This document shows, piece after piece, positions 20,355 through 30,280 of a stretch of 64,000 bases of DNA. Position 1 is the first letter of the stretch, and every line of letters begins with the position of its first letter. Position numbers and translations under genes: made by a program. The notes beneath the pieces are model-generated. The model worked only from the letters and a program-made list of their open reading frames with translations, was not told the DNA's origin and ran no database searches. This stretch comes from Lunularia cruciata (Eukaryota; Streptophyta; Marchantiopsida; Lunulariales; Lunulariaceae), in the NCBI GenBank assembly GCA_948567375.1, contig OX419758.1, positions 44,459,001-44,523,000 of the forward strand, given 5' to 3'.

Positions 20355-22927
20355 ATGTCGAGCAATTTTCCTTTGCCGGTGAGGAGTCATCTTGCAGGTG
20401 ATCGTGGAAAGGGAAATAGAGTTGGACTCATGTTAGTGCGCAAGGGAGAAGTCGCGAGAGAGAAATCGAGAGACAGTAAGAAAGCAGAAGAGATGGGAAG
20501 AGGGAAGAAGAACTCCAAATTTGTAGTGAGAAATCATGCAATTCGGAGATTAGATATAGTAGCGAGGATCAAAGTCTTGAGCCGACTTCGGATCACTTTT
20601 CTGGCATGGAACTAGAACGTAAGTTTTCTCGGATTCATGACAGAAATCATCGAGAGTAAATGTCTCAATGATCCCGAGGAAGAAGGGAAGAGAGGAAATT
20701 CGGCTCGCTGGACAGAGTCGGATTGGAGACTCGTACTCGGGAAGGAGGCGGGTTTGGAGCAAGGAGCCACGTTCTTGGGGAAAGGGGAGATAGCCCAAGA
20801 AACGCAGGAGGTGAGAGATGCCTTCTCGTCGAAGAGGACAAAGAATGGGTACAAAGTTGAGAGCTACAAAGACCCTATGAGGAGAGGAATTGTGAGTGCA
20901 CTAATGGCTATCCTGAAGCCAGAGAGAACCACTTATGTGATGAAACACCAAGCGGTGTTCTTTCACAAGTTATTTGCAGGAGAACCGATCACTTGGGCAA
21001 GGTGCTTTCACGGGAGAACGAGGCAGATGGTGTGGAACCTACGGGATAAGTTGCCTCCACACTACATCGTACCATTTGCAGCACATTTCTACCTCGGGTT
21101 GAATTTGCTCAATTTGGCGAAGCGCAATAGAATGGTGTCTCACTTCCATTCTGACTTGAGAAGAGAAGTTGACGCGGAGGAGCAGCAATACATTCTCCAA
21201 ATCCGGAGCACAGATGACTACTATGCAAAGACAGGGAAAAACATGGAGGTCGTTGTAAGTACCCCGACAAAGAAGAGAACTTGGCAAGCAGAAGCTGAAG
21301 AAAACAAGAAACCTCGGAAGATGCAAAAAAATAACCCGAGGCGAGGAATGGTGGTGATTGAGTCAGAAGATGAAGACTCAAAAGGCAAAGCCGAGCTCAA
21401 GACGGAGGACTTGGAACGTGAGGAGGAACCTGAGTTGACACTGCAGAGTGGAGATACTAGCAATGATAGTGAAGAGGGTGGAGAAATGACCTCGGCACTA
21501 GCGGCTGAAGAATACGAAGAAGAACTGCAAGCCGAAGTAGAAGCCAAAGACAATACGGCGTTGGAAGATGAAGTACCGGTGCTCGAGGAGAAGAAGATTG
21601 CAGTACAACAAGGAGTTTGCTTGAGACGTAGGGCAAAGTGTGAAGCGGGGCCGAGTAGAGTGAAGGAAGAGGTAGAAGAAAGCTCGGGCAGTGAGGCGTC
21701 AATTCCGATACGAAGACTCCAGAGAAGAAGGCGAGTATTGGGAGAACACGAAGAAAGAAGAGAGACCACTCCGCGGGAGGAAGAAGTTGCTAGTAATGGA
21801 GTAGATTACTTGTAGAAGGTAGTATGCCCGCTGTTGGTGAAGTTGGAGAAGAAGAAGAAGGAGATGCAGTCTACTTGTCCAGAGGTAAAGACTGTTTTGC
21901 AGGTCTTATCAAGATTAGAAGAAGAAAACTCGGAGTTGAAGAAGAGTATAACCCGAGGTGAGGAAGAGAGAGAAGTACTGCGAGCGGAAGCAGTAGAGAG
22001 AAGTCAGGTAATCGAAGACCTGAAGAGAGAAGTGAGTTATCGAGAGGATCTTGCGAGGAAGAGTGACATCGCAAGGGAGAGACAAGTAGCGGAGCACAAA
22101 ATCTTGAAGCAGCAGTTTGCTGATTCAAGAGTAGAGCTTATCCATGCTATGGCGAGGGTAGCATCAAAGGATCAAGAGCTCAATCGAGTGATGGAAAGTA
22201 TGGAGGAGAAGAAGCAACTCTGGCAAAGAGAGTTGTCTGTGCGGTATAGAGAAGAAGAGAGATTAGAAGAATTACTTCGTAATCAGGAAGAGAAAATCGT
22301 ACAGAAGGAGAAAGAGAAGGAAGCGGTGAAGGCCAAATTCGAAGAAGAGTTGGCGATGTACAGAGAGGAATGGCTTGCAGATCGAGAACGAGAACAAAAG
22401 ACAAGATTGGAGCCATTGAAGGAAATAGTCCTCAGAGTAAACGCAATGTTAAGTACAGAAGCCAGCGTTCGGATTGAAGAAACAAGGTTGCACGAGTTGA
22501 AGTTGTTGGTGCAGGAGACGAGGCGAAGACAAGCAAAAGATACAGATTTGAATGCCTTGTTGATTAGTCTCAGAACTCGTGTAGACAAGAAGATCTTAGA
22601 AGTAGAAGCAATATATCAATTAGATTAGACTTAGTGAGAATAGAGTTAGAAAAGCTTCGGCAGGATGTTAAGGCAAAACCTGAAGTAGATAACATAGGAA
22701 TCCAAATGTCTTCGGAGTTGCCCTCAGAGACATTAGAGAAGAGTGGGTCAAAAGATGAAGAATTAGATAGACTACCCACTAGTGCAATTTCAGATCAGGA
22801 AAGAGAATTGCTGGATCTGGTAGAAGATATAGGAGTTGTGAAACCCGAGGAAAAGATAGTAGGAAGTAAGATTACTTCGGGATCGGGTTTGAAAGCCAAG
22901 GAAGAAGTAGACATTGGATCGGATTAG
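20355..22927 (+). pseudogene. LTR-encoded coiled-coil protein (about 857 codons), B+#1 5' LTR copy
   Basis: It lies wholly inside the LTR, in sense. From the ATG at 20355: a basic N-terminus (residues 1-90); a second candidate start, MTEIIES, at residue 95 (20637); a globular part with VMKHQAVFFHKLFAGEP and PPHYIVPFAAHFYLGLNLL (about residues 195-255); an acidic linker (335-400); an Arg-rich block IPIRRLQRRRRV (about 450-460); a long Glu/Lys/Arg heptad region (about 495-690) typical of a coiled coil; and a C-terminal part ending DIGSD. Breaks: TAG near 20614, TAG near 21813 and a frameshift near 22610. No reverse transcriptase, envelope or transposase signature is visible and I do not recognise the family. 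The same frame occurs in every B LTR in the window. Confidence 0.8.
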
Positions 22928-23720
22928 TAACCGATTTGAGATTTGAGAGGGCAGATATGAAGAGGTGCATTGTCATTTTGGATCTACAGGTTAGAATAGT
23001 TGTTGTAGAACGGTATAGTTGTTAGAACTGTCGATTGCTTTACTACTTAAGAGTGGCATTCATAGGAAAATGTTGTTCAGTGCTCATTATTTCTGAGAAT
23101 AGGTAAAGCAAAGTGCTGTGAAGCAGTGCTCGTCGCTTGAGCTTGATTTCGAGTATCAACTTTGCAATTGTGTTTGTGAGTGTTTGGAGAAATTTGAACT
23201 GCAAGTCAGTGTGCTTGTTGGATGTTGGATTCCACAGCCTTGATCTTCATTCTGTGTGTTTGATCCTGAGTGAAGTGCAATCGAAGCAATGCCTTGACAG
23301 ATCTGAGAGGAATTGTAGTGTTGGTAATATTCCGCATTTGTGAGTGCAGTACGAAGTTGATGTGAAGCAATTTCAATCGAGGAAGTTGTGCCTTCAGAGG
23401 AAGGGTGGAACACAATTCTGAGGCGAAGTCGTTTTGCAGTGAAGTGCCGTTTTTGGGAGAGCTTCAATCATCACAATCAAGATTGTTTGGAAAGATTTGA
23501 TGGAGTTGTGATTATGGAGTGTTAATTTGTGACAAGACTGCAAGTCAGTGCTTGTTACTCTCTTCTGGGTGTGGTTTCTACCTGAGAGACTAAAGAAGAA
23601 CTCAAGAAGAACTGAAATTGTTACTTTGCTTTGTATTTGACCAATTTTGACTCGTATCTTTGCGGGAACGAACTTTACTTACCCAATTACCGTAAAAGTG
23701 ATATTTGCCGGGTTTTCACA
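22928..23720 (+). other. Non-coding 3' part of the B LTR
   Basis: No open frame; it is well conserved among B copies. It probably holds the U5 region and the RNA 3' end signals, but I cannot place a polyadenylation site. Confidence 0.5.
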
Positions 23721-23727
23721 TGATTTT

Positions 23728-23745
23728 TGGCGCCACTGTCGGGGA
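23728..23745 (+). other. B+#1 primer-binding site, tRNA-Asp type
   Basis: TGGCGCCACTGTCGGGGA, seven bases after the LTR. It differs by two bases from TGGCGCCGTTGCCGGGGA, the complement of the plant tRNA-Asp 3' end used by Athila/Tat elements. Confidence 0.85.
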
Positions 23746-23808
23746 TACAAATCTCGGGAGTGGAAGAATACAAAGCCAAATTGGAAACTAGGTATCAAGG
23801 CAATATGA

Positions 23809-25800
23809 ATGTCTAGATTGAAAGAACAATGGGAAGAGAGAGCTTGAAGACGAGCACTTCAGCATGAAGAAGACGAACGTCTGAACGTCCCATCCATCAT
23901 TGACGGAATTGAGCAAGAGGCATTGTAGTTTCAACTCCTTCACAAAGTGCAAGAAGACCTGCAAGAACTTGACCACAAGAAATGCGAAGGCGGTTGGCAA
24001 GGCTACTTTGCATCTCCCTCTTCTTCCAAGAAGAAGAAAGAATCGAGTGGGCAAACATATGCATTGCGGCCCAGTACACCAACTTCCCCTAGAGCTATAA
24101 AGGAAGTTGTTTCCTTGAAGACCTTTGTTCGAGAAAAGACAGCACAAACACTTATTGAAGACGAGTGTCAATATCTTCTACAAACAATTCCTCGGTTGTC
24201 CCAAAGGAATTTTGAAGAACCCATCGAAGGTGTTGATCCTGAATCTTCCACTCGGTTTGAAGTCAACACCCTCATAGCAGAAATTGTTGAAGAAGACCCT
24301 ACCTTCAATTTGACGAATTGGAATCCCTGGGCTGACAACACGGCATCAATTCCAGCCAATTCTTCCGTTCTGTCAAGTTCCACATTACCTCATCCAAACC
24401 TAGTGCATCGAACGATGACTTCGCTCCCTATCACCCGACACGCCTATCAGAAGTATAAGGGGACAGAACAAGACGAAGACCCCAATGAATTCATCAAAGA
24501 ATTCGAAGTCATCTCCTTTGCTAACAAGGAGCATGACTCGGCGGATTGACTGAGAATTTTTCCAAGTCTGCTTCGCAAGAAAGCACGGAGTTGGTACACC
24601 TATGTGACTCAGAAGGGGTTTGTACCATCGGACTGGGCAGACTTGAGAAACAACTTCCTGGAATGATTCCGGGAGGTTGACTACAATACGAGTGTCTTTG
24701 CGGCACTCAATGATCTGGACCAAGGCAAGAAGGAGAAGTTGAGAGACTACTCTGAGCGGTTCATGGCACTACTGAACCGAGTTCCCAAGCAATCGGGGGT
24801 GGTGGGATACTCCGATGCCCAAGCCATTACCTGGTTCCTCGGGGGCCTTTCACCAGAGATACAAATCTTTGCCAGGGAATGGAACGTAACTTCCTTGGAC
24901 AAAGTACTCAAACATGTCGCTTGTTATGAAGCGGCCCACTCTCACTCTGCCGGTAACCGGAGAAATTGGGAGAAGAAGGGCAAGAAGCCCAGAAGGAGAG
25001 CTTTGCGCAGCACCTCCCTTTCTTCGGACGAATCTTCTACGTCTTCGAGCTCTTCTTTGGAATCCAAAGAAGAATCAACGCCAAGACGAGTCAGAAGACG
25101 TGGAGACAAGAAACCAGTGACTCCTCGAGCCAAGAGTGTACATAAGGCGGATACGAAGCTGGATGCCCTCATCAAGGAGTTTTTGGATTTCAAGATCCAG
25201 ATGATTGGGGCTAAGGACTGAAGAAAGGCCCCAGCATTTGGACGATCTAATGTTTGGTGCACCGCATGTGGCAAATCTGGCCACGCCAACACAAAATGCA
25301 ATACTCATAATGCATTCCCGGTGCAGCAGATTGATTGGGTTCCAGGATGGAACCAAGATGAGGACAAAGAGGCGGTGTACCAAACTCAGGAGGTACAGCC
25401 TCAACCGAGCACATCGTATCAAGGTCCAAGGTTTGGACCTAGGGAGTATAACCCCAATGCTCCTTCACGAAGACCACCAATGAGCAACCAAAATCACCCT
25501 CAAAATGTTGCACCTGGAGCCTGTTATAATTGTGGCTCAATGGGACATTGGTCTCCAAATTGTCCCAAGCCAAGAAGGCAAATTGGGTACGTTCCCCTGT
25601 GTGGAAATTGTAAAGGATCGGGGCATATGGGCAACCAATGCCCTCACCCGCCGAACCCGAAGCCTCTTGTAAAATATGTACAGACCCCCGCTGAGCGTGC
25701 AGCACTTCAGCTGAAGGGGGATACAAATGTAAATTGCATTACTCTTGAGGAAGAAAGACCTCAAGACGGGAGTCTGGCCTCAAAAGGAGAAAAACCTTGA
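23809..25800 (+). pseudogene. gag: B+#1 Gag
   Basis: The frame starts at ATG 23809, 64 bp after the PBS, and stays in one frame to 25800 with five or more stops. The capsid part has LRKKARSWYTYVTQKG, LRNNFLE.FREVDYN and LRDYSERFMALLNRVPK (about 24550-24800). A Ser/Arg-rich basic stretch follows, then three CCHC knuckles: CTACGKSGHANTKC (about 25258-25300), CYNCGSMGHWSPNC (about 25520-25562) and CGNCKGSGHMGNQC (about 25602-25643). The first stops are within 20 codons of the start, so it cannot be made. Gag and pol were originally one frame; a small deletion near 25785 shifts it here relative to B+#2. Confidence 0.85.
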
Positions 25801-27775
25801 AATTTTGAAAGTTGAGACACACTCCCTCAAGAAGAAGCGTGATCCCGAAGAACTGAGTACAACCTCGTCGTCTTCCCAAAAGGCGAAGAGACAGCGCCCA
25901 AAAGCCATTCTTTCGGCCAAGGAGGAAAAGATCCTTGCAAAAGCTAAAGCTAAAGCCTTGCCGAAAGAATTAACGGAGGCATTACTCAGGACTCGGGAAC
26001 TGAGTTTGGAAGAAGAGACGAAGATGAAGTCTCCAATTTTTCCGGCGGACATCCAATCCGAAGTAAAGGGTCTGATCCAAGCCGAGGTAGGCCAACCCGA
26101 GAAAGCTCGGGTTAAGGCCATCAGCAAGCCCGTCACCATTTTGAAGCGTCCCGGAGTCAAGAGGGAGCATGGAGAGTCCTCGGACCCAAAGCCAAAGACA
26201 AAGACGGTCAAATTGGGAGGAGTTCCCCAATATGATATTGTAGCCGATCTGGCCACCACAAATGCCAATGTTACATTTAAGCAATTGTGGGAAGATAACA
26301 AGCTGTACAAGAGACAGCTTGATTCGGCCCTCAAGAAGGTGAGGTCGATGTCAAAGAAGGACCTGCCTGCTATCTATCATATTGAACAAGAAGATTTGGG
26401 ATCTCCCGAGGTAGATGCGGAGATTGCAGGGTGCATGATCACATTGATACCCATTGACTCTAGGTCCGGTGTGAATGTCATGACCAAAGATATTGTGAAT
26501 CGACTCGGGTATCATACATTTGAACCAACACCCTGAGTTTTGAAGTCTGCAGACCAAACCAGGAGACGGCCCTTGGGCATGCTGTTGAACATTACCACGA
26601 TCATTGGAGGGGTACCCTTCAAGTTGAATTACATCATGTTGCGGCCAATGACAAAAATTGGTTACCCTCTGTTGATCGGCAGACCCTCGTTGTATACTGC
26701 CCAAGTTGTAGTGGATTGGCATCAGCAGAAGTTAAGATTCAAGGACATTTTGTCCGAAGATCAGAAGCTGGTGACTGTGAGTTGGACGAAGGTTCCTCAT
26801 CTTGGGGAAACAAGTTTGTCAGAAGAGGAGGACAAGTCCGAAGATTCATCGTCTTCGTCTTCAGACGAATTCGAAGAAGAAGTCCAAGTTAATTACTTGG
26901 AATGCTACGAGGTAGAGGCTGACGACGAAGATCCATATGACCTCGCCTCGGGTGAACCTGACTTGGAGGGAGGGGTTTTGATGGCCGCTCGCCTTGGGAT
27001 AAGCCGAGTAAGCCACGTTGAAGGAGTCATCAACCCCGATGACTGTCAAGAGGTGTTACTCACTGAAGGAAAAATTTTAAAAATCTTGAAGACAGTTACT
27101 TCGGAGGAGTTGGCAGGATACACTGCCCTGTTTATAGAATTCTAGGATGTATTTGCTTGGTCGATTGATCAAATGCCGGGTATTCCACGAGAATTTGGAG
27201 AACACCGGATTGATTTGATTGAAGGTGCAGTTCCGGTTCTGCAGCGACAATACCACCTGAACCCGAAGTACTCGCTCTTGGTAAAAGATGAAATCGATAA
27301 GTACTTAGGGGCCAGAATCATCTTCCCTGTCTTAAGTAGTGAATGGGTCTCCCCCATTGTCATTGTCCCGAAGAAGAAAATAGGGAAGATCTGAGTGTCC
27401 CAAGCCTTCCAAAAATTGAACGCAGTCACAAGGAAAGATCATCATCCCTTGCCTTTTACCGATACAATTTTAGATCAGGTAGTTGGGCATCCTTGTTATA
27501 GTTTTCTCGATGGATTTTCAGGGTACAATCAAGTATCCATTCGAGAAGAAGACAAGGATAAAACTACATTCACGACCGATTGGGGCACTTTCGCTTACAA
27601 TCAAATGCCCTTTGGGTTGTGTAATGCTCCCACTAATTTCCAGCGGATGATGAATTTGATCTTCAAAGATTTCCTGCACAAATTTGTTGAAGTTTTTATT
27701 GATGACTTTTGTGTGTTTGGACGACGGGATGTACATAGAGATTACCTTCGCCAAACGTTTGAAAGGTGTCGTTTT
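25801..27775 (+). pseudogene. B+#1 protease and reverse transcriptase (partial)
   Basis: After a Lys/Glu-rich linker, the protease reads IDSRSGVNVM (about 26445-26480; Gly of the active triad changed to Arg) and YPLLIGRPSLY (about 26660-26695). RT shows SEWVSPIVIVPKKK (about 27338-27380), SFLDGFSGYNQV, MPFGLCNAPTNFQR and the catalytic FIDDFCVFG (about 27693-27721). Stops: TGA near 26534 and near 27393, TAG near 27143. RT is cut after the thumb-proximal QTFERCRF near 27775 by a deletion of about 0.97 kb relative to B+#2 (41590-42556), which also removes RNase H. Confidence 0.85.
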
Positions 27776-28915
27776 TCCGTAGGAGGAGTAATTGAATCTT
27801 TACACTCCAAGGCATCGGGAGGACACTATGCTCTGAAGAATATTGTAAAGAAAATTCTTTTGGCAGGGTATTGGTGGCCTACAATGTACAAAGATGTACA
27901 TGCTCATATCCGAAGCTGTGATGCGTGTAAGAGAACGGGGAAGCCGACGGCCACTTCTCAATGGCCTTTGAAACCAATTTTGCCTTTGGCCCCCTTTGAG
28001 AAATGGGTGATTGATTTTGTGGGTCCCATTCAACCAGTGACCCAAGTCACAAGAAAGCGCTATATTTTGGTTTGCACTGATTACGCTACCAAGATGGTTG
28101 AAGCGGAAGCAACTCGCAGAGATGATGCTGAAACTATGGCGGAATTTTTCTTTTGAAACATCATCTCCCGATATGGGTGTCCTCTGGAATTGGTCAGTGA
28201 CCGAGGAACACATTTTTTGAACTCTATAATGGAGGAGTTAACCAAGTATTTTCAGATGAAACATCGGAAGATGACTCCTTATAACCCAAAAGCAAATGGC
28301 TGAATGGAAAAAGCGAATGGGTTACTTTGTAAAATTTTGAATAAGGTGACTGTCAATTATGCCTATGACTGGGATACAAAATTACCAGCCGCGTTATGGG
28401 CCTATTGGATGACAGAGAAGATTCCAACCAAACAAACCCCATACTTCTTGACATATGGCTTGCATCCCATACTGCCAGTTGAATTTGAAGTTCCGACTTA
28501 TCGAGTCCTGTGCGAAGAACGAATGTCGGAAGAGGAAAGTCAGGATCTTCGGATTCATCAACTGATGTGGTTAGAGGAGAAAAGAGACGATGCAATGCAA
28601 ACCACGAAAGAAGTACAAGCACAAAGGAAAGTCAGGCACGATCAGAGAATCAAGCCTGTGACTGTACGAGAAGGGGATTTGGTTTTGTTATATGACAATC
28701 GCCGAATATTTTTTCCAGGCAAGTTGCATTTGAGATGGATGGGTCCCTATCGAGTTCGTCATCTTTACGAAAATGGATCCATGCAACTCGTCGATTTGGA
28801 AGGTAATCCTTTTGCCACTCGAGTAAACGGGTGGAGAGTTCGGAGATATTGGACCATAGACTCGGAAGTTTCTAAGACACCCAAGGTCTATGTTCGCGGG
28901 GACGCTCACATTTGA
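27776..28915 (+). pseudogene. B+#1 integrase
   Basis: It begins within the HHCC finger (SLHSKASGGHYALKNIV...CDACKR), followed by the core: VIDFVGPIQ (about 28005, first Asp), LVSDRGTHF (about 28193, second Asp) and MEKANG (about 28303, catalytic Glu kept). The C-terminal part has GDLVLLYDNRR and PGKLHLRWMGPYRV. Two TGA stops (about 28154 and 28300) break it. It ends at TGA 28913-28915, ten bases before the 3' LTR, so the stop overlaps the polypurine tract. No chromodomain. Confidence 0.87.
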
Positions 28916-28925
28916 GGGAGGGGTA
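28911..28925 (+). other. B+#1 polypurine tract
   Basis: TTTGAGGGAGGGGTA directly before the 3' LTR. The same tract precedes every B 3' LTR here. Confidence 0.85.
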
Positions 28926-30280
28926 TGTGGTGCCCACATTTTTTTTTTTTCCAAAATAAAGGAGAAGAAGTGTATAGAGAAGTCGGATTGCGCCTGTATG
29001 GCCAAAGAAGACAAAGAAAATTGTCTTTGGGGTGAAACCCAAAGTAAAGTGACTTCGGGTCATAAGGCGAAGTACTCTGAAATGCCGTGTCAGCATACAA
29101 TACAAAGTAAATTGTCTTCGGCTTGGGAGGAGCTTAACCCGAGGCAAAGACAGTCTAACAACCTTTCGTCGAGGCGAGAAATTCAAGAAGGGGCCGTTTC
29201 AAAATTGGCGGCTCATACGTGCAAAGGTGGGGTGACACTGACAGGTGCATGCCGGAGGTGTGATTTCTTGGTAGAAACTCAAAGCGACGAAAGACGAAGA
29301 AGTGCAACTCTATAATAATCGAAACCGCAACGACAAAATGTCGAGCAATTTTCCTTCGCCATTGAGGAGTCGTCTTGCAGGTGATCGGGGAAAGGGAAAT
29401 AGAGTTGGACTCGTGTTAGTGTGTAAGGGAGAAGTCGAGAGAGAGAAATCGAGAGACCGAAAGAAAGCAGAAGAGATGGGAGGAGGGAAGAAGAACTCCA
29501 AATTTGCAGTGAGAAATCATGCAATTCGGAGATTAGATATAGTAGCGAGGATCGAAGTCTTGAGCCGACTTCGGATCACTTTTCTGGCATGGAACTGGAA
29601 CGTAAGTTTTCCAAGATTCATGACAGAAATCATCAAGAGTAAATGTCTCGATGGTCCCAAGGAAGAAGGGAAGAGAGGAAATCCGGCTCGCTGGACAGAG
29701 TCGGATTGGAGACTTGTACTTGGGAAGGAGGCAGGCTTGGAGCAGGGAGCCACGTTCTTGGGGAAAGGAGAGATAGCCCAAGAAACGCAGGAGGTGAGAG
29801 ATGCCTTCTTGTTGAAGAGGACGAAGAATGGGTATAAAGTTGAGAGCTGTAAAGACCCAGTGAGGAGAGGAATTGTAGTGTTGGTAGTATTTTGCATTTG
29901 CGAGTGCAGGGCGAAGTTGATGTGAAGCAATTTCGATTGAGGAAGTTGTGCCTTCAGTGGAAGGGTGGAACACAATTCTGAGGCGAAGTCGTTTTGCAGT
30001 GAAGTGCTGTTTTTGGGAGAGCTTGAATAATCACAATCAAGATTGTTTGGAAATAATTGATGGAGTTGTGATTAAGGAGTGTGAATTTGTGACAAGACTG
30101 CGAGTCAATGCTTGTTACTCTCTTCTGGGTGTGGTTTCTACCTGAGAGACTAAAGAAGAACTCAAGAAGAACTGAAATTGTTACTTTGCTTCATATTTGG
30201 ACATTTTTGACTCGTATCTCTGCGGGAACAAACTTTACTTACCCGATTACCGCAAAAGTGATATTTGCCGGGTTGTCACA
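28926..30280 (+). repeat. B+#1 3' LTR, 1355 bp, internally deleted
   Basis: It matches 19942-23720 at both ends but lacks 2423 bp. The join at 29865-29876 is the 12-bp GAGAGGAATTGT, which occurs in the 5' LTR at 20882-20893 and again at 23305-23316. The coiled-coil frame opens at ATG 29338 and runs through the codon that is TAG in the 5' LTR (TGG here), then is truncated at the deletion (end 29925). Confidence 0.92.
29338..29925 (+). pseudogene. LTR-encoded protein, N-terminal remnant in B+#1 3' LTR
   Basis: About 195 open codons from ATG 29338: the basic N-terminus, MTEIIKS at 29620, TESDWRLVLGKEAG, FLGKGEIAQETQEVRDAF and the start of the KNGYKVES segment. It is then fused by the 2.4-kb deletion to non-coding LTR sequence. 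It is the longest unbroken N-terminal stretch of this protein in the window. Confidence 0.75.

Larger units (their letters stand above)
19942..23720 (+). repeat. B+#1 5' LTR, 3779 bp
   Basis: It starts TGTGGTGCCCACA and ends CCGGGTTTTCACA, just before the PBS. U3 is only about 0.4 kb (to the TATA box). The coiled-coil frame fills 20355-22927. The last 0.8 kb is non-coding and ends in the conserved GTGATATTTGCCGGGTT segment. Confidence 0.93.
19942..30280 (+). mobile_element. Family B retrotransposon B+#1, LTR to LTR, flanks do not match
   Basis: 5' LTR (19942-23720), PBS, gag-pol with deletions, purine tract, and a shortened 3' LTR (28926-30280). The left flank (CCAGG) is B#0 gag on the minus strand; the right flank (TATAG) is the middle of a B#2-type LTR on the minus strand. 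There is no target duplication and the two flanks are not adjacent parts of one host element. The simplest reading is recombination between two B insertions, deleting what lay between. Pol has lost about 0.97 kb (end of RT, RNase H and the start of the integrase region). Confidence 0.88.

Noticed and set aside
20355-22927. The LTR frame as an envelope-like or host structural gene
   Set aside because: No signal peptide or membrane segment, so no envelope claim. Coiled-coil resemblance to host proteins is low-complexity and not evidence of origin.
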